Source: Branchiostoma belcheri
Lineage: Eukaryota > Chordata > Leptocardii > Amphioxiformes > Branchiostomatidae
Length of the DNA stretch: 64,000 bases
Direction of reading: 5' to 3'
Assembly: GCF_001625305.1 (NCBI RefSeq)
Contig: NW_017804631.1
Coordinates: forward strand, 236,016 to 300,015
Below the pieces are notes generated by a model. That model was not told the origin of the DNA. It worked only from the letters and a program-made list of their open reading frames with translations, and ran no database searches. The translations under genes were made by a program, and so were the position numbers. Below, one piece after another: positions 1 through 13,100 of the stretch; within the stretch, counting starts at the first letter, position 1; every line of letters starts with the position of its first letter.

Positions 1-213
1 CTCACAAAAGACTTCGCCCACAAAACTTAATTTGTCTCGCGCATGGAACGTAAATAAAAGCAAAATGATTGAAACAAGTTGTATGAAATAATGACTATTT
101 AGATGTAAACTCAAGGACAAACGGCAGTAACACGCCTATACTGTTTAAGCCCACATCTTTTAAAACATTTCACTAAAACCCCATTGTAAGTACAATTGTT
201 GCATTGACTGACT
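1..213. repeat. Left arm of a long inverted repeat (partner 3795-4003)
   Basis: The first ~213 bases are, with scattered mismatches, the reverse complement of 3795-4003. Matching blocks include the region around GTAAGTACAATTG at 186-198 and CGCGAGACAAATTAA near 3966-3980. The arms are about 3.6 kb apart and enclose the exon at 595. The window starts inside or at the edge of this arm, so its outer limit is unknown. It could be the end of a long-TIR transposon or an inverted segmental duplication. Confidence 0.7.
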
Positions 214-594
214 TCTGCTGTAGAAGGTGGGGTAGACATGAGGATGCACAATATAAAAAAAAATTGAAAGATATTTTGGCATCTATTGGTTCACAAGCCT
301 TTACACATTGTGGAGCATATGTTAATTTCTTTATTACTAACCATAGACACATATGATAGTAAAGTACGTCATATAGTAAGCACTCTATCATCGCCATGAC
401 AATATTTTGTTTTTCAATACTTTTCTGTTGTGACGACCGGGGTCATTCCGTCAATAATTTACAAAGGGCAAAAGTTGGACTTTGTAACAGAAGACCGCAT
501 AACGTTTCTCACATGCTCGTTCTTTTTACCACAGTCCATTTGTCTTCAAAAGGGATTTGCATATTAGATACACGTACCTCTTTAGAGTTTTGCC

Positions 595-1179
595 ATGAGA
601 AGAGTCAGGAAATTGTCGATTGGCCAAGTCGTCGAGGAAAAGTCTAGTTTTAAACGAACCTTATTTTGGTGGGTTGTTCGAGCTATTCTTCTGCTCATTG
701 TTATCGGCTTCTACAACCACCATAACCATGTTGAAGAAGAAAATGCGGCGTTGTCTGAGAGAGTGCAGCGTCTAGAGAAAGAGTTGCGGGAACTGAAAGA
801 ACACTGTGTTCTCAAAACGACTTTGGATCATAGTGGAACTCAAAGGGGCTCAAATGAAGCTGCCAAATTTGAACCACGAAATCTGAAGGTACGTAAGTTA
901 CCACTGTATTATATACAGCCTAAAGTCAAGTACTTTATTATTGGAAACTAATCTTTGAATGAAAGACAAGAAAACACACAAAAAAACGTTCAATTTACTT
1001 CATCAATAAAATTAACGTGAACTACTAACGTATGTTTTGGCCACATTGCTTGCGGTATTTATCATTTTAAAAAATCAGGAAGAAAAGTATTACCATCAAA
1101 TAAATGTAATGACATTTTTTGTTCTTTGAAAAAGGAGGACGTAAAAACAGTCGGAAAGAAGACGCCAATAAACGACTAA
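595..1179 (+). CDS. Small type II membrane protein with coiled coil (exon 595-888, tentative last exon 1135-1179)
   Basis: The ATG at 595 has a purine at -3 and opens 98 codons to a strong donor, AAG|gtacgtaagt, at 888/889 (phase 0). The protein has a short basic N-terminus, a hydrophobic segment at about residues 23-41 (a single TM helix rich in W, I, L, V), then a charged heptad-like stretch at about 46-70 (EEENAALSERVQRLEKEL) that should form a coiled coil. No signal peptide precedes the TM, so type II topology is likely. A possible final exon follows AAAAAG at 1131-1134 and gives 14 more codons to TAA at 1177-1179; this is a guess from phase and acceptor only. No enzymatic or lectin domain is visible. 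It may be the start of a longer receptor whose other exons I cannot identify. Confidence 0.5.
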
Positions 1180-1275
1180 ACAGCCACATAAGAGAAAGTT
1201 GGGAAAGGTAACTTTTTGTGCTTTTTATGAAGGTGCAAAAATTGCATAAATCTATTTGCAGACAAATTCTTGAAA

Positions 1276-1385
1276 ATCTAGTCTGACTACTAAGTTCAAA
1301 TTTAATGATGTATGTATCTACACATTGGACATCGAATGTGTAGATTCATACATCTTTCAATTTGAACTTAGTAGTCAGACTAGAT
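1276..1385. repeat. Near-perfect 110-bp palindrome (MITE hairpin)
   Basis: The segment begins ATCTAGTCTGACTACTAAG and ends with the reverse complement of that string, with arms of about 48 bp around a short loop. It could fold into a single hairpin. No coding potential. It is of the same general kind as the palindromes at 17177, 19527 and 39280 but shares no obvious arm sequence with them. Confidence 0.75.
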
Positions 1386-1527
1386 TCCATGTAAGTATAT
1401 GTGTTATGTGATCTCCAAGCAAGCCTTTTTAGTGGGTGCAAAGACAGTATAAATTTGGCCGGACAGTATCCATTAGCAAAACAGTTACCATTTGCCACCA
1501 GAGATAGTCGGGCAAAAAAATACCAGT

Positions 1528-1885
1528 TCAACAAGACTGGCAATGAAAACATACGTTGCCATGGCGACGGTGGTTGCTGTTAGGGTTATTGTTTGCATGG
1601 CACTGCCATGATTTCATGATTTTGAGGAAGCCTTGGTACCCTACCCCCCTGAATGCATAGTGAATGAGCCCCCGGGTAACAGAAAATAGGGTATCCCGGG
1701 CAGACCTAGGTTTCCCAAGGGTTTCCAGGAATGTGGGCATGTCAACAAACAGATCCGGGAGACATTCCTGTGGACATTCGACGCCTGTGGACAAAATGCA
1801 TTTACGATTCCTAGAATTATTGCAAATTGGACACCATACTGTACCATAAGGCTCCTCCCTAGGACGTCGCCAAAAATGGAGTCCA
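1528..1885 (+). repeat. Dispersed repeat, copy 1 (copy 2 inverted at 39530-39889)
   Basis: About 355 bases match the reverse complement of 39530-39889, including the blocks around GTTGCCATGGCGACGGTGGTT and GACGTCGCCA. The shared strand has a short ATG-led reading frame with a hydrophobic start followed by a cysteine-containing tail, so the pair could derive from a small secreted protein gene or its retrocopy. This copy looks decayed. No known family recognised. Confidence 0.65.
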
Positions 1886-2699
1886 ATGAAACTCCTAAAA
1901 CACGCCGAAGCCTATACCTCTGATTGAGGTGTAGTAATCATGTTCTGTATTTGCTTTCTTTGTTCCGAAGGTAGGACATAAATGACTTACTGCGATATTT
2001 CTGAATCTAAAACCCAACTCTTGTTTTATTACAGAACGGCAGCCCACCAATGAACACCAAGATGGAAGGATTTGGTTGTGAAATTCTGGGTGCAAAAGAC
2101 ATGCAGGACAAAGGAAGCTGATTATTAATGAATACTACATATAAATGCTACAATTGCGAACTTGGCTAAAAAAAGGTTACAATTACGGTAAAAATTTTAA
2201 CAGAACGTTTTCAAAGGAGCCGACAGGTGAGATTTCATGTCCTTTATTTGTATTCTATGCAAAATAAAATTAGCCTGGTTCACAAAGGATGTAGGGCTCG
2301 GGAGCTATAATTGGTTTGGTGACCAGGATAGCATAGAATAAGCCAACGGTGATTAACATATTGTCATCTAGTTTGGATGTACCTCAGTGTTCTCTTTGAT
2401 GAGCTAAATACATTTAAGACCAAATGTCTGTAAAAATCAAACAATCAAGCCAAAAATACGCGCGATCGTCGGTCGATCTCAAAATCGGCCGATCTTTCGG
2501 CGATTGACAAATACGGCCGAAGCTCGTCGACAATGTGACGCGGGCATAAGGGCGTTTTACATGTACTATATCTAGTACGAATCAAAATAGTCATAAATAA
2601 TAAGTAATAAAAAATTAATAAAGAAATAAAGAGAGAAATAATTTTTTTAGATAAATAAATGAACGAATACATCATTATGTCATAAGTCATTAGCCGTTA

Positions 2700-2885
2700 A
2701 AATCCATGATCAAGTCCTATATTATTATCATGCCTGTTCCGAAAGGGATTTGAAAATAAGAAATGGACGTGGCCTCCGTAATATGAGGCTGGGCGGCGGT
2801 ATTCCATGCAGCCGGGCCGGAGTATTTATAAAGCTAAGCTTTTTCTGTACGCTTCCAAGTGTGGGTTTGGGATGATGAGACAGTC
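2700..2885 (-). mobile_element. LINE reverse-transcriptase C-terminal relic (CR1/L2-like)
   Basis: On the - strand one frame reads YSGPAAWNTAAQP followed by a weak SLSxFK-like segment. This is the pattern seen at the end of CR1/L2-type reverse transcriptases (SGPxxWNxLPxxIR...SxxxFKxxL). Only the last ~60 codons are recognisable and other frames share the remaining similarity, so it is a decayed 3' fragment. Confidence 0.45.
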
Positions 2886-3612
2886 CGAAGTAGTCGATCT
2901 GGTACGCCATGCTGCTTCATCCCTGCTGAGGCTATAAACTCTTATCATGTATGGTGGTAGTGCATTATTCAATGACTTAAACACTTATGGTACTTAGCAT
3001 GAGCTTTGTCCTGAAATTGCTCTATTAGATATTTGCAAACTTGTGTTAATATGTTGGCATGTAAATGATATGAACTAGATTGTATTACTAGCAATATAGC
3101 GCTTCAGTTCACGCAACACCCGTTAACGTTGTTATGACTGTGTCTCAACTATGATAGCCTGTAATTAAAAAAAATCCCCATCTTGTTATTTAAAATAATA
3201 TTTTTATTTGGATGACTAAACTAAAAATTATTGACTTGTGTATTATTGTTTTCTTAGGTAATACCAACTAGTATCGAAAATGTGTGTAATGGCAACTGTG
3301 TATCAAACTATGTGGTTGTGCAATACTTGTAATACGTTTCAGCCTGAAATTCCCTCAGTATGATGCTAATATGCAAATTTATATGTACATGCAACACAAG
3401 TGCATGTGGCAAAATTGATATGGAAACTTTAGTAGTGGCAATTTCATATGTAAATTGATACACAAAGAAGATAGACTGCCCGGCACAGTTCACTGTCATG
3501 CACACAGTCAGATGTGGATGCGCAGAAGTATTACAGGCAAATTCATATCTGAGGGATAATTGTAGTTTTTAAAGTTTCTACAATCACCTGTCAAACTACT
3601 TGGAACATAGCC

Positions 3613-3760
3613 TCCTGTGCAGGCCCCGCGGTGGTGGGGAAGAGTTTTTAACGCGTTATTTTGATATAGCCGGCCATCCTACATAGCTGCCGAGAGAAGG
3701 TTGGAGTGGAGCCCTTCGCGGTAGCACCGACACCTTCGGCCCTAGCTAGCGCTTTCTACT
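3613..3760. repeat. Half copy of the 17177 palindromic MITE
   Basis: Contains TAGCCGGCCATCCTAC and CGAGAGAAGGT in the same order as the arm of the 17177-17374 palindrome, preceded by CCTCCTGTGCAGG, which also sits beside that palindrome (17378-17394, opposite strand). The second arm is absent here. Confidence 0.55.
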
Positions 3761-3794
3761 GCCTGGCATATGCGTGGCTTCGCCAGTTTGCATA

Positions 3795-4003
3795 AGTCAG
3801 TCTATGAAACAATTTTACTTACAGTGGGATTTTAGTAAATGTTTTTAAAGGCGTAGGCTTAACCAGTGTAAGCGTGTTACTGCCGTTTGTCCTTGAGTTT
3901 ACATCTAAATAGTCATAATTTCATACAACTTGTTTCAATCATTTTGCTTTTATTTACGTTCCATGCGCGAGACAAATTAAGTTGTGTGAGTCAGGTCTTT
4001 TGT
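3795..4003. repeat. Right arm of long inverted repeat (partner 1-213)
   Basis: Reverse complement of 1-213 with scattered mismatches. It ends about 110 bases before the first coding exon of lectin gene A, so the putative promoter and 5' UTR of that gene sit against this repeat. Confidence 0.7.
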
Positions 4004-4110
4004 GAGCTAGCTAGGCCGGCGGGGTCCATTTTTTGGTCCCTGCTGTTGAGACAAGAAGCACACGGGGAGAAGAGCCACGTCTGGTGTCTCACAGCAGAGA
4101 TACTGGAGCT

Positions 4111-7100
4111 ATGGACAGCCCGGTATCATCTTCAAGGGAAGATGTCAATACAGGTATGTTTTAGTCCAATTCAACCATTGAATCTTTCCTAGCACTGCCA
4201 CAACGAATGTAGAAAACTGGTATTTTTTAATCCAATTCATAATTTACGTGTTGCTTTTTTTGTCACTTGCTTTTTGTCACTTGTTTTGTCATGGTATACA
4301 TTGCAGGTACATTTCTGCTTTGAGAAATGGCTACTATCTTCTCTGGTGGTTTAAGGCTGCCCAGAGCCCCTGATCTCCTAGTAAGGGAGTCCTATAGGGA
4401 AATTGTCATAACTCGGTTATAAATGCTTAAGAATGTATCAAATTTGGATGAAAGGCAGAGGACTAATGGAGGATTGCAACAGTTGGTAATATATTAAGGT
4501 GACCAACATTTAAGTGTTTACTAAAACACGTATGTTTTCCCAGGTATAGAAATCTTCACTTGTGCTGGTGAGAGTGACGATACTCCTGAAGCCCATGTCA
4601 GCCACCATGGCGGCAGGGACACCAACACCCCCCGACAGATCGGTGATACAAAGAAGGAAGGTGAACATCCAACCGACATAGAGGCTGAGAACACACTTTC
4701 CGTAACTGTAGGCCGTAACATCATCGGATTGGTTGGGAACAAGATGTACGGAACTGACTCCACCCAGCAAGCTGGACATGGAGGTATTCTTTATCGCTTG
4801 TATCATACATTGTATTATATATCCTCATCGAAGTTGAAGAAAATCGTACTTTTGATGTGTCATAAAAATCAGTAAAATTATGTACTGGCAAGAAAGGTAC
4901 CCTTCCGAAAAGTGCATTATTTCTATTTTTCAGCATATCGTAAGATTCCCAAATATCTTAGTTTGATTTCTTAATATATTTCCAAACCTCAGGGGACAAA
5001 AATGTCCTTACCGAATTAATACCTGCACAACGTTTTCTCTACCTAGAAGGTTATGTTTTTGTATGTATCTTGTTAAGCACAATAACTCAACAAACCAAAC
5101 ATGGGTGGTCAGGAAATTTGGAATGTGGTGGGGCCTTGAAATAGCTAGATTTTGGATCTCTGACCATGACTACATCTGCATTAATGCCACATTGAGTGAC
5201 GAAGATTGTGTGCATGCTCTGCTGAAGAGTCTTTATAGCCGTGCGATTTTTCTTTTCCTCTCCATCGGTTAAGAGATGCCTGTTTATGACATATTACACC
5301 CATGTATATGACTTCCAGTTATGGAGCTCTGTTAGCTCTGGTGTTCAGTCTAAATACCTAATTGCTTACAACAATTGTTAAAGAATTATTACGAACCTCC
5401 CTCGGCGATGTATTGCTAGCGAGATGTCTGTTTACCACTACACTGATACATTTAAAACTATGCGGAGGAGGGTTTGTTACTCTTTTTAAAGCGATTATTT
5501 TCCTCCCATAACTCCATCATCATTCGCTTACTAAGATAAGACGCCTTCTACATGTTCTGTTATTTTTATGTCTTTCCTGTATATATTGGAGTTTGTTTTT
5601 AAATTTTAAGATGTATTCTTTTATGATTACGTTTTACCTGAAATAGAGAATGTGGAAAGATATTTGGTTTGGATCACAATTTTCTAATTTTCGATTTGGG
5701 GCAGTGTCCTGGCATGAGAACCAAAATCAGAAATTCGGTACGAAGGTGCCGTGAAAATTTGTCCACATGGCAAGTCACACACTTTTTCATTGATGAATTT
5801 AAAATTACTTAGTCGTTACGTTTTTGCTAGGTATAGACCACAATTTCTCTTTTTGGGCTGCGGTGCCCTTGTATTGATACATAATCTAACATAATGTGGC
5901 GATAGGACATATGAGATAGGACATATGCCAACAACATATTTAGACCCTTGGCATATACCACCATTTACAGTCTGCTAAAATGAAAGCCAAATGTCCTTGA
6001 ATTCCATTGGAGGGCAGTTGATGCGAGGGTTAGCACTTGCATTGGTCCATGCATTGTGGTTGGAATTCCGAAATGGGGTGATAAAAGAAAAGCATTTTTT
6101 TGGATAAAGGTACTCTTCGGATGATCTAAGATAGGAAACAAATGATATAGAACAGTCCATGTTTGCACGGAGAGGGAAATATGTTGTATTTGTTTGCAAA
6201 TGTGGCCTTTTTAGTTTGATATGTGGTCTTCGAAGGATTACTTACAAGAAATTATCTTTATCATAAGATAAGAATGATAAAACATACAATTAAAAAAGGA
6301 ATCATATGGCAAAACAGAGAAACGTGTCTCTAGCAAATGTTGGTATAAGATACCGTAAATCGCTGAAAATTAGTCTGCGGTCTGTATCTCATATACAAAG
6401 AAGCTTCATTTCTTTATTTTGAATAAACATTAGTTCTGAGAAAGAGTCGTGATAAATTTCAAAACAGCATTAACATGATTGTTTGGAGAGCTACATTAAA
6501 ATATGTATTCTTTAAATCTGTTGTAAAGAAACGTGTGGGCCTAGGGTGTGGCTTTACAGTCATAATCAATTCATCGAGAAACGAGACGTGTGTGGGAGGT
6601 AACATGTACTAGTGAGCAAAGGGTAAGAAGAGCTGGGAATCAGAGATTACGGACATTTTGTCCTCTGCTGGCTTTTTGGCCTGCATTGAATCAACACAAA
6701 ACATCATTACTAAAGATTCGGACTATATATATAGCAGAGATATAGAATTTGCAGCATGCAAACGTTTTCCATACATTTATGTGTTTTGCCGATATCTGTG
6801 TTTGTCTATAACATGGACGGTATCATCTTTGCATCGAAATACCAGTATGACGACATAATAAAATTAAGCATGTGTTCCTAGCTACATTAATTAAGAAATT
6901 CTGTAATTTTTAGACGTTAAATACACATTTCTTCCAGTTATACAAGATCATGGCATATGCGTATAAATATTTATCATAGTTCTGAATCAGCCTATATTTT
7001 GCCCCCAACCGTTGAGAAAGTCCTTTTTTCCCACTTGTTACAGTTTTTTCCATCTATCAATGCAGCCATTTGATTAAAAGTTAAAAATTCATTGTTTAAA

Positions 7101-10100
7101 TATCAACCCAGCCTCTTGTGTTGACTTAAGGGCTTCTATCGTTGCATTTGGGGCTATAAAAGGATGCCTAGACCTGTTTTTACTTTTTTTTCGCTTTGTC
7201 GCTTTATATTTTTTTCTGAAGAAAAAAAAAACATATTAAATGGTGTGGCCTTTACTCTTTAAAGATTCCAGAACAAGTCTACACCACTAACAGTAAAACT
7301 TTTCTGCCACGAAAACATCAAGGCCATACGCTGCTCGGGACAAAATATACAAATAATGAGTTCCAATGCAGTACCAGAGAGAGTCGCTTGGAGGTCCAAA
7401 TTTGACCCTGACTTTTCCCACACACCATTTACCCACACAATCCATTTGGACTAACTTCAATTTTGTCGATCAAAAATACAGACACAGGCAGGCCCATCCA
7501 AGTCCAGACTTAATTCTTTTTTTTTTAATATCAAGGGCTTTTGTAGATTCGTTTTAATTTGTCTCACTGCTTCTTCTACTTTGTGCAAGAATAGCTATGC
7601 TTGTGCTATAATATAAGACAAGAGAGCAATGTCATCTGCGAAATCAGTATCTGTTAGTAGCTCCGCCGGGTGTCTGCTACTTCTTCTTGGTTTAAGTACA
7701 AAGCCAACTTGCTTAGGTTTATCTGTAGCCAATCTCATGATGTAATCTAAGGCGACTATGAATAAAAATGGAGCCAATGTATCACCTTGTAATACTCCTG
7801 TAACTATTTCGAAGAATTCTGTGTCGCCATCAGGTGATAGTACTTGTGCTACAGTGTTCTCGTACAAAACATTTATTGCATCTACTATTTTGCCGGGAAT
7901 GCCATATGCTCTAAGTATTTCCATGAGCTTCTTCCTGTGTATCGAGTCAAATGCTTTGCTGAAGTCCACGAAGGTTATAACTGATTTCAGATTTTGATCC
8001 CAAATCCCCTCTAGAGTCTCCTTAACCCTTGTCCTGCTGGCAATTTTTACACAATATTTTCAAATAATTTCATGTCTTAATCAGGTTACAGACCCTTGAC
8101 TTTTTTTGCCCTGCAGTGGCATAGTTACTTCCGCATTCGTTGCGTTTCGCTGCGGTGTGATGCGTTGCACGAGAAACACCCCCAAATCGCACATATACAG
8201 GTCACTACATAGAAGAAGGACAGCTAGCAGGAGGTCATAATTATTGACCTTTACCAGTATCGCTCCAGGACCTTCCCACATACCACATACCAAGTACGCA
8301 TCATCACATCCACCCAGGCTTACTTAAGTAAAGCTGACAATGTGGATTATACAGACACAAAAACCAAATACAACAACTCCATTTTTCACGGATACCGTCA
8401 TTTTCAAGGCGGTAATTATCTTCATAACTGCATGTGTTTTCATTGATTACAGTATATTTTACAATTTCAAACTTATTCAGGTAACCTACCGTAAATAATT
8501 TCATCAAGTTGGTAAACGAATGAATAGCAAAGTTCTTTGATCACAACCATTTATTTTGTACGAGCCGACGTTACTTAGTGCATATTGACTGGCGGTGTTA
8601 CATGTTTCACAGCGCACTGTTAATTAGTTCACAGTGCACTTAAGCTAGTTTTTACTGTTAACAATACATTTCCGAACGTAACAATGTAACACTTTTAGTG
8701 CACTATGCACCAAGTAACATCTAGCGTCAGTGCACAGTAAACCAGTCAGAATTGCCTTGATAAGGTGACAGACGGTCATCGAAACGTCGGCTCGAAAAAA
8801 AATGGTTGTGATCAAAGAACTTTGCTATTTATTCAGGTAAACTTTTTATCCTTTTATGATATTCCTTTTTTGCATTCGTATACTGTAATACCTTATTTAC
8901 CTCATGGACATACAAAGATGGAGGAACTGAAACCGTCGCTACTGAAGAGTGCGACTATGACTCTGACAGCCACGTGTACCATTATGCCGACGAAGATGAC
9001 ATCAATACTGCAGTACCTAACAATGCGCGGAGGGGCGCCTCTGACTTGCGAAACAACCCAGTCTACGACCCTTGTGCTCTTTCACAAGATAACAACAAAG
9101 GTACATATCTATCCGGAATTTTTAACGGAATGGCTCAGTGATCATCACCTTTCTGACTCAAGTGTGTAGACACGTGATTTGTTCCCAATTTGTGATGTCA
9201 GCACTGAGACAAATACGGGGTTGACCAATTAGCAGACCCCAAATAATATTTTGAGATTTTGAGGCTTAAATATTATTAACATTGACCTCTAACAAGTTTG
9301 TGGTTATTTTAATGAGATTGCAAGAACTTCTAATCCTTGCTGAATGGTGGCGTTGCAGTTAAAAATGATTTTTGTATGAACCACTACCTAGTATTTGCCT
9401 ACAAATGTTAAATCTAATATTTCCTGCTTCAGTTTTCACGGTGGTAAAATCTGGGCTGAAAAGTTCCCACATTTCATAGAATCCGAAATGTGTTCGATCT
9501 TGTTCGATCTGGGCAATTCGAATCGAACCCGCGTTCCATTTCGGGTTACCTGCGGTCATTTATAATAAAGCGGCAAAACAAGCCCTTCCATGCCTGAGTG
9601 CCTCGCAACAGAGTGAACCACACTTTTCTATAGATACAAACAGTTTCCTGGACAGCACATGTCCGCTATAATTTTTGGTGGGTATGTAACATGTAGCGAA
9701 GCTACTGTCGTATCCTTGGGTGACCTTGAATACAGTAATGATTCTTCATGCCTGTATGAATAACACAATGCACACTTTCTGGCGATATGACATGTTTGCA
9801 AAACTCGTTCAAACCTGGAAACATGGAGAGTCAAACATACCCCATTTACGGCTCAAAATGACTCTCACGGTTGTCCCGAAAATCGTGTTTTAGGGATTTT
9901 TTAAAAATGGCCTCAATTTTGAATAATGGGTAATTTCAGTGAGAAAAATGTCAAAAATTGCAATTTTTTCACCAATTTGTCTACAAAAACTAGATTTAAA
10001 ATCAGAAATTCAAAAATCCCTAAAACACGATTTTTGATCTCATTCCTAGTCAGCGAAAAATATAAAAATCTACGATCTGGGGTAATATACGTAGCCAGGT

Positions 10101-13100
10101 TTGAACGAGATATGCCTAAAAACGTGAGATGGCTTGTGCTCGGAAACCCGAAAATATTCGTCTTTCTGAGCGAAATTGTAAAAAATCAGTGATTTAACAT
10201 AAAAAGCTGACACTTAAAGGATGTGAAGACGATAATTTCATTTCAATTTGACGAAAGTTACCACTTGATTTTATTTGTTTATTTTCAAATGTTTTACGGG
10301 TAGTCCAAAACAGGCCAAAATAGGGTCTTGTAACCCGATACTTTTTAGAACGCGCCTAGCAATGGGAAAGAATGCCGTAGTGACAGACCGCCGTGTTTAA
10401 GGGCGTGGTTGCGCAAATTGCACCGCGATGAAGGCAACTCAAAGCAGCTATATAGCATCGCTTTTAGAAATGCACCCTTTTTGGCATCAAATCTTTACTT
10501 GTTGATTTACTTTCCACAGAGTCGACATGTTTTACATTTCTCCGCCCCTATCTACTGCGTGGCATTATCATCGTTGCAGTGGCAGTCTTTGTTTCTGTGG
10601 TGGTTGTTACCGTCATTTATCTAACTCAACCGGTAAGTCACCTCTCTAATGTTTGAATTAGACAGTCGGATTCCTTAAAGTTTCCTGTGCTCCATTAAAT
10701 TCCAGTTTGTGAGAAAATGCTAGTATTTGTACTTACATTTTATTAAAAATTTTATCCAATAAAAATTTCAATCCGTTTTTATCTAGCTTGATAACAGCAA
10801 GAACTTAACAATGGGATCACTTCGTACGACTTCTTCACTGGTGAATATGACAACCACACCACAAGTCGTGACAACCATGCTGCCTCTGCCAGAGTTGAAC
10901 ACGTTGATCCATGAGGTAAAATGAATCAGAAATGTAAAACAAGGTCTGTAGGTAGCGCTGAGATGTTCTTATGATGCACCGATCGCAGGATTCCGTACTA
11001 GGATTGCAAATACTTTGAAACTATTCTAAATCATTGTTACTTGCGAGCCAAATGGCATAAACATCTTGTACCTGTCCACAAAAGCCATAGCTATTGAGAC
11101 TATCTATGCACAAGTCACTCAACAACCTTCTGGAACTGCAGGATAGTTTGTTTCAAAATATTCAAGAGAGGATAACTAAAAAAAAACGTCGACAGCTCGT
11201 CATAATTTTTGGTACGTAGGTACAAATGTAGCTTAAGTGATGCTTGACATAATTGAATCACAATTATGGAAATCAGGATCTTCTTTGCATAATTAATGAA
11301 ATTCTATAAATCAGCTGTGTTCAATATTAGGGCTATGAAACACTCGGGACATATATAATTGAGAACGACAAGATATTGATTATGGAAATAAAGACCTAAT
11401 TTGCATTATTAATGGAAACTATACAGTTTTATAGTTGTATTGCTGGGAATTTAGTACACATGTACTTGTCACATTTGAAGTTCAGTGAAGGTCAACATCA
11501 CTTAACACAATTTATTCAAATCAAGCCCTATTTTGCATAGTTTATGAGGAAATGCTAGAATAGCCTTATCTCTCAAGTTAAGATCACGTTGATTATTAAA
11601 TTCTCGCGAGAAAAAAAAATTGTCTGGCTAACATACATAAACAAGCATCTCCATCAACAATAACCAAAACGGACACCATGACAATATCACACATCAAAAG
11701 AGAATCACGTCGCCGAGGTGTGTTTTAAACTTTATCAAGATGTCATTTTCAGTCTTTTGAAAATACCTGTTCCTTGATTTCGTTTCGTTTTATTTTAAAC
11801 TACATTAAAGTGGTTAAGATGCTGATGGTCAGATATATCTTGTAAACCTGTTTGTTATTAAGATGTTGATGATCAGATGTATGTTGCAAACTTGTTTGTG
11901 TCTTTGAAGAGGTTCATCAGTCACGTACCATTAACAGTTAGTAGAAATTCTTCGATCAGTGTTCTCGCGGGACTAGGTCATTCCGTGATCAAGGTGTACA
12001 GTCGACACCGAAAATTTGGAGGTACGTGATTTACCTTCCAAAATACATTCACTGATCGAAGAATTTCTACTAACTGCTGTTTGTGTCTACCATAAAGTGT
12101 TCTTTGTTGTTTCAGTTTTTGTTTCCAGCGACAAGCGTCACGCGAGGTATGGATGATGTAACTAACAAGACGTCACCTACCACGAGAGGTGAGTGCAAAT
12201 TTTAAAGGATAACATATTCCGATTTAACGTTGTTTTATAAAACAAATTAATACGTTCCGTTGTAGTGTATAACCTTTTATTTCTTCCAAACACAATTGCC
12301 CTAATAGGACATAAGTTATCCAACATTTTTGTATCAATATTTATGGTGTATTGCTCAATAGCATGTGGCGTCGTTGGCGCAACGGTTAGAGCGTTGGACT
12401 CGGAACTAATAGGTCCCGGGTTCGATACTCACCCTGGCCAGACGTTGTGCCCTTGGTTAAGGCACTTAACACGACTTTCCCACCATGTACGGAGTGACGC
12501 CCACCGAGCCTCTTAGGCTAATTGTCTAATTTGGTGCCAAAAACACCCTACGGTTTTGGTGCTCCAAAGTGTCAACATTAAAGTTTTTTATACTTACTTA
12601 CTTAGTCCTCTTCTGAGCCAGCATGGCTCTTAAGGCAGAAGGAAGGTCTTCCATCTGGTCCGGTCCGCTGCCATCTTTGGTGCCTCATCGAGAGTGAAAC
12701 CATGGCTCCGCACTTCTTTGTCGATGGTTCTTCTCCATGTTTCTCCATCTTTCAAAGTTTTTTATAGCATTGATTTATTGCTTAAATGGTTTAAACGGCA
12801 TATAGCAGCATTTTTTTTGCCGGAAGAAGGTGATGGAAAGACATCAGATTTCAAGAGATCTGTAGGCTTATAAGTCAAAGAAGGTCCGCTTTTCTGAAAA
12901 CGACGTAATCCAAATGATTAATTACCTGTATTATTCCGTCACTGTTACAGCCAGTGACGGCTGTAAGGTCGGATACAAACGCCTCGCCAGCAGCTGCTTC
13001 CGGCTCCACTTCCGACGAATGACCTGGATGAAAGCCAAAGAGGCCTGCAAGAAGGAGGGAGCGAGGCTAGCCATGCCCAAAACGAAAGAACTGGACATCG

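Noticed and set aside
12363-12440. A tRNA gene
   Set aside because: The A and B boxes are present, but the segment is the head of a SINE: it lacks a clean cloverleaf and continues into the shared SINE body. The same holds for 21478, 22828, 50846 and 53346.
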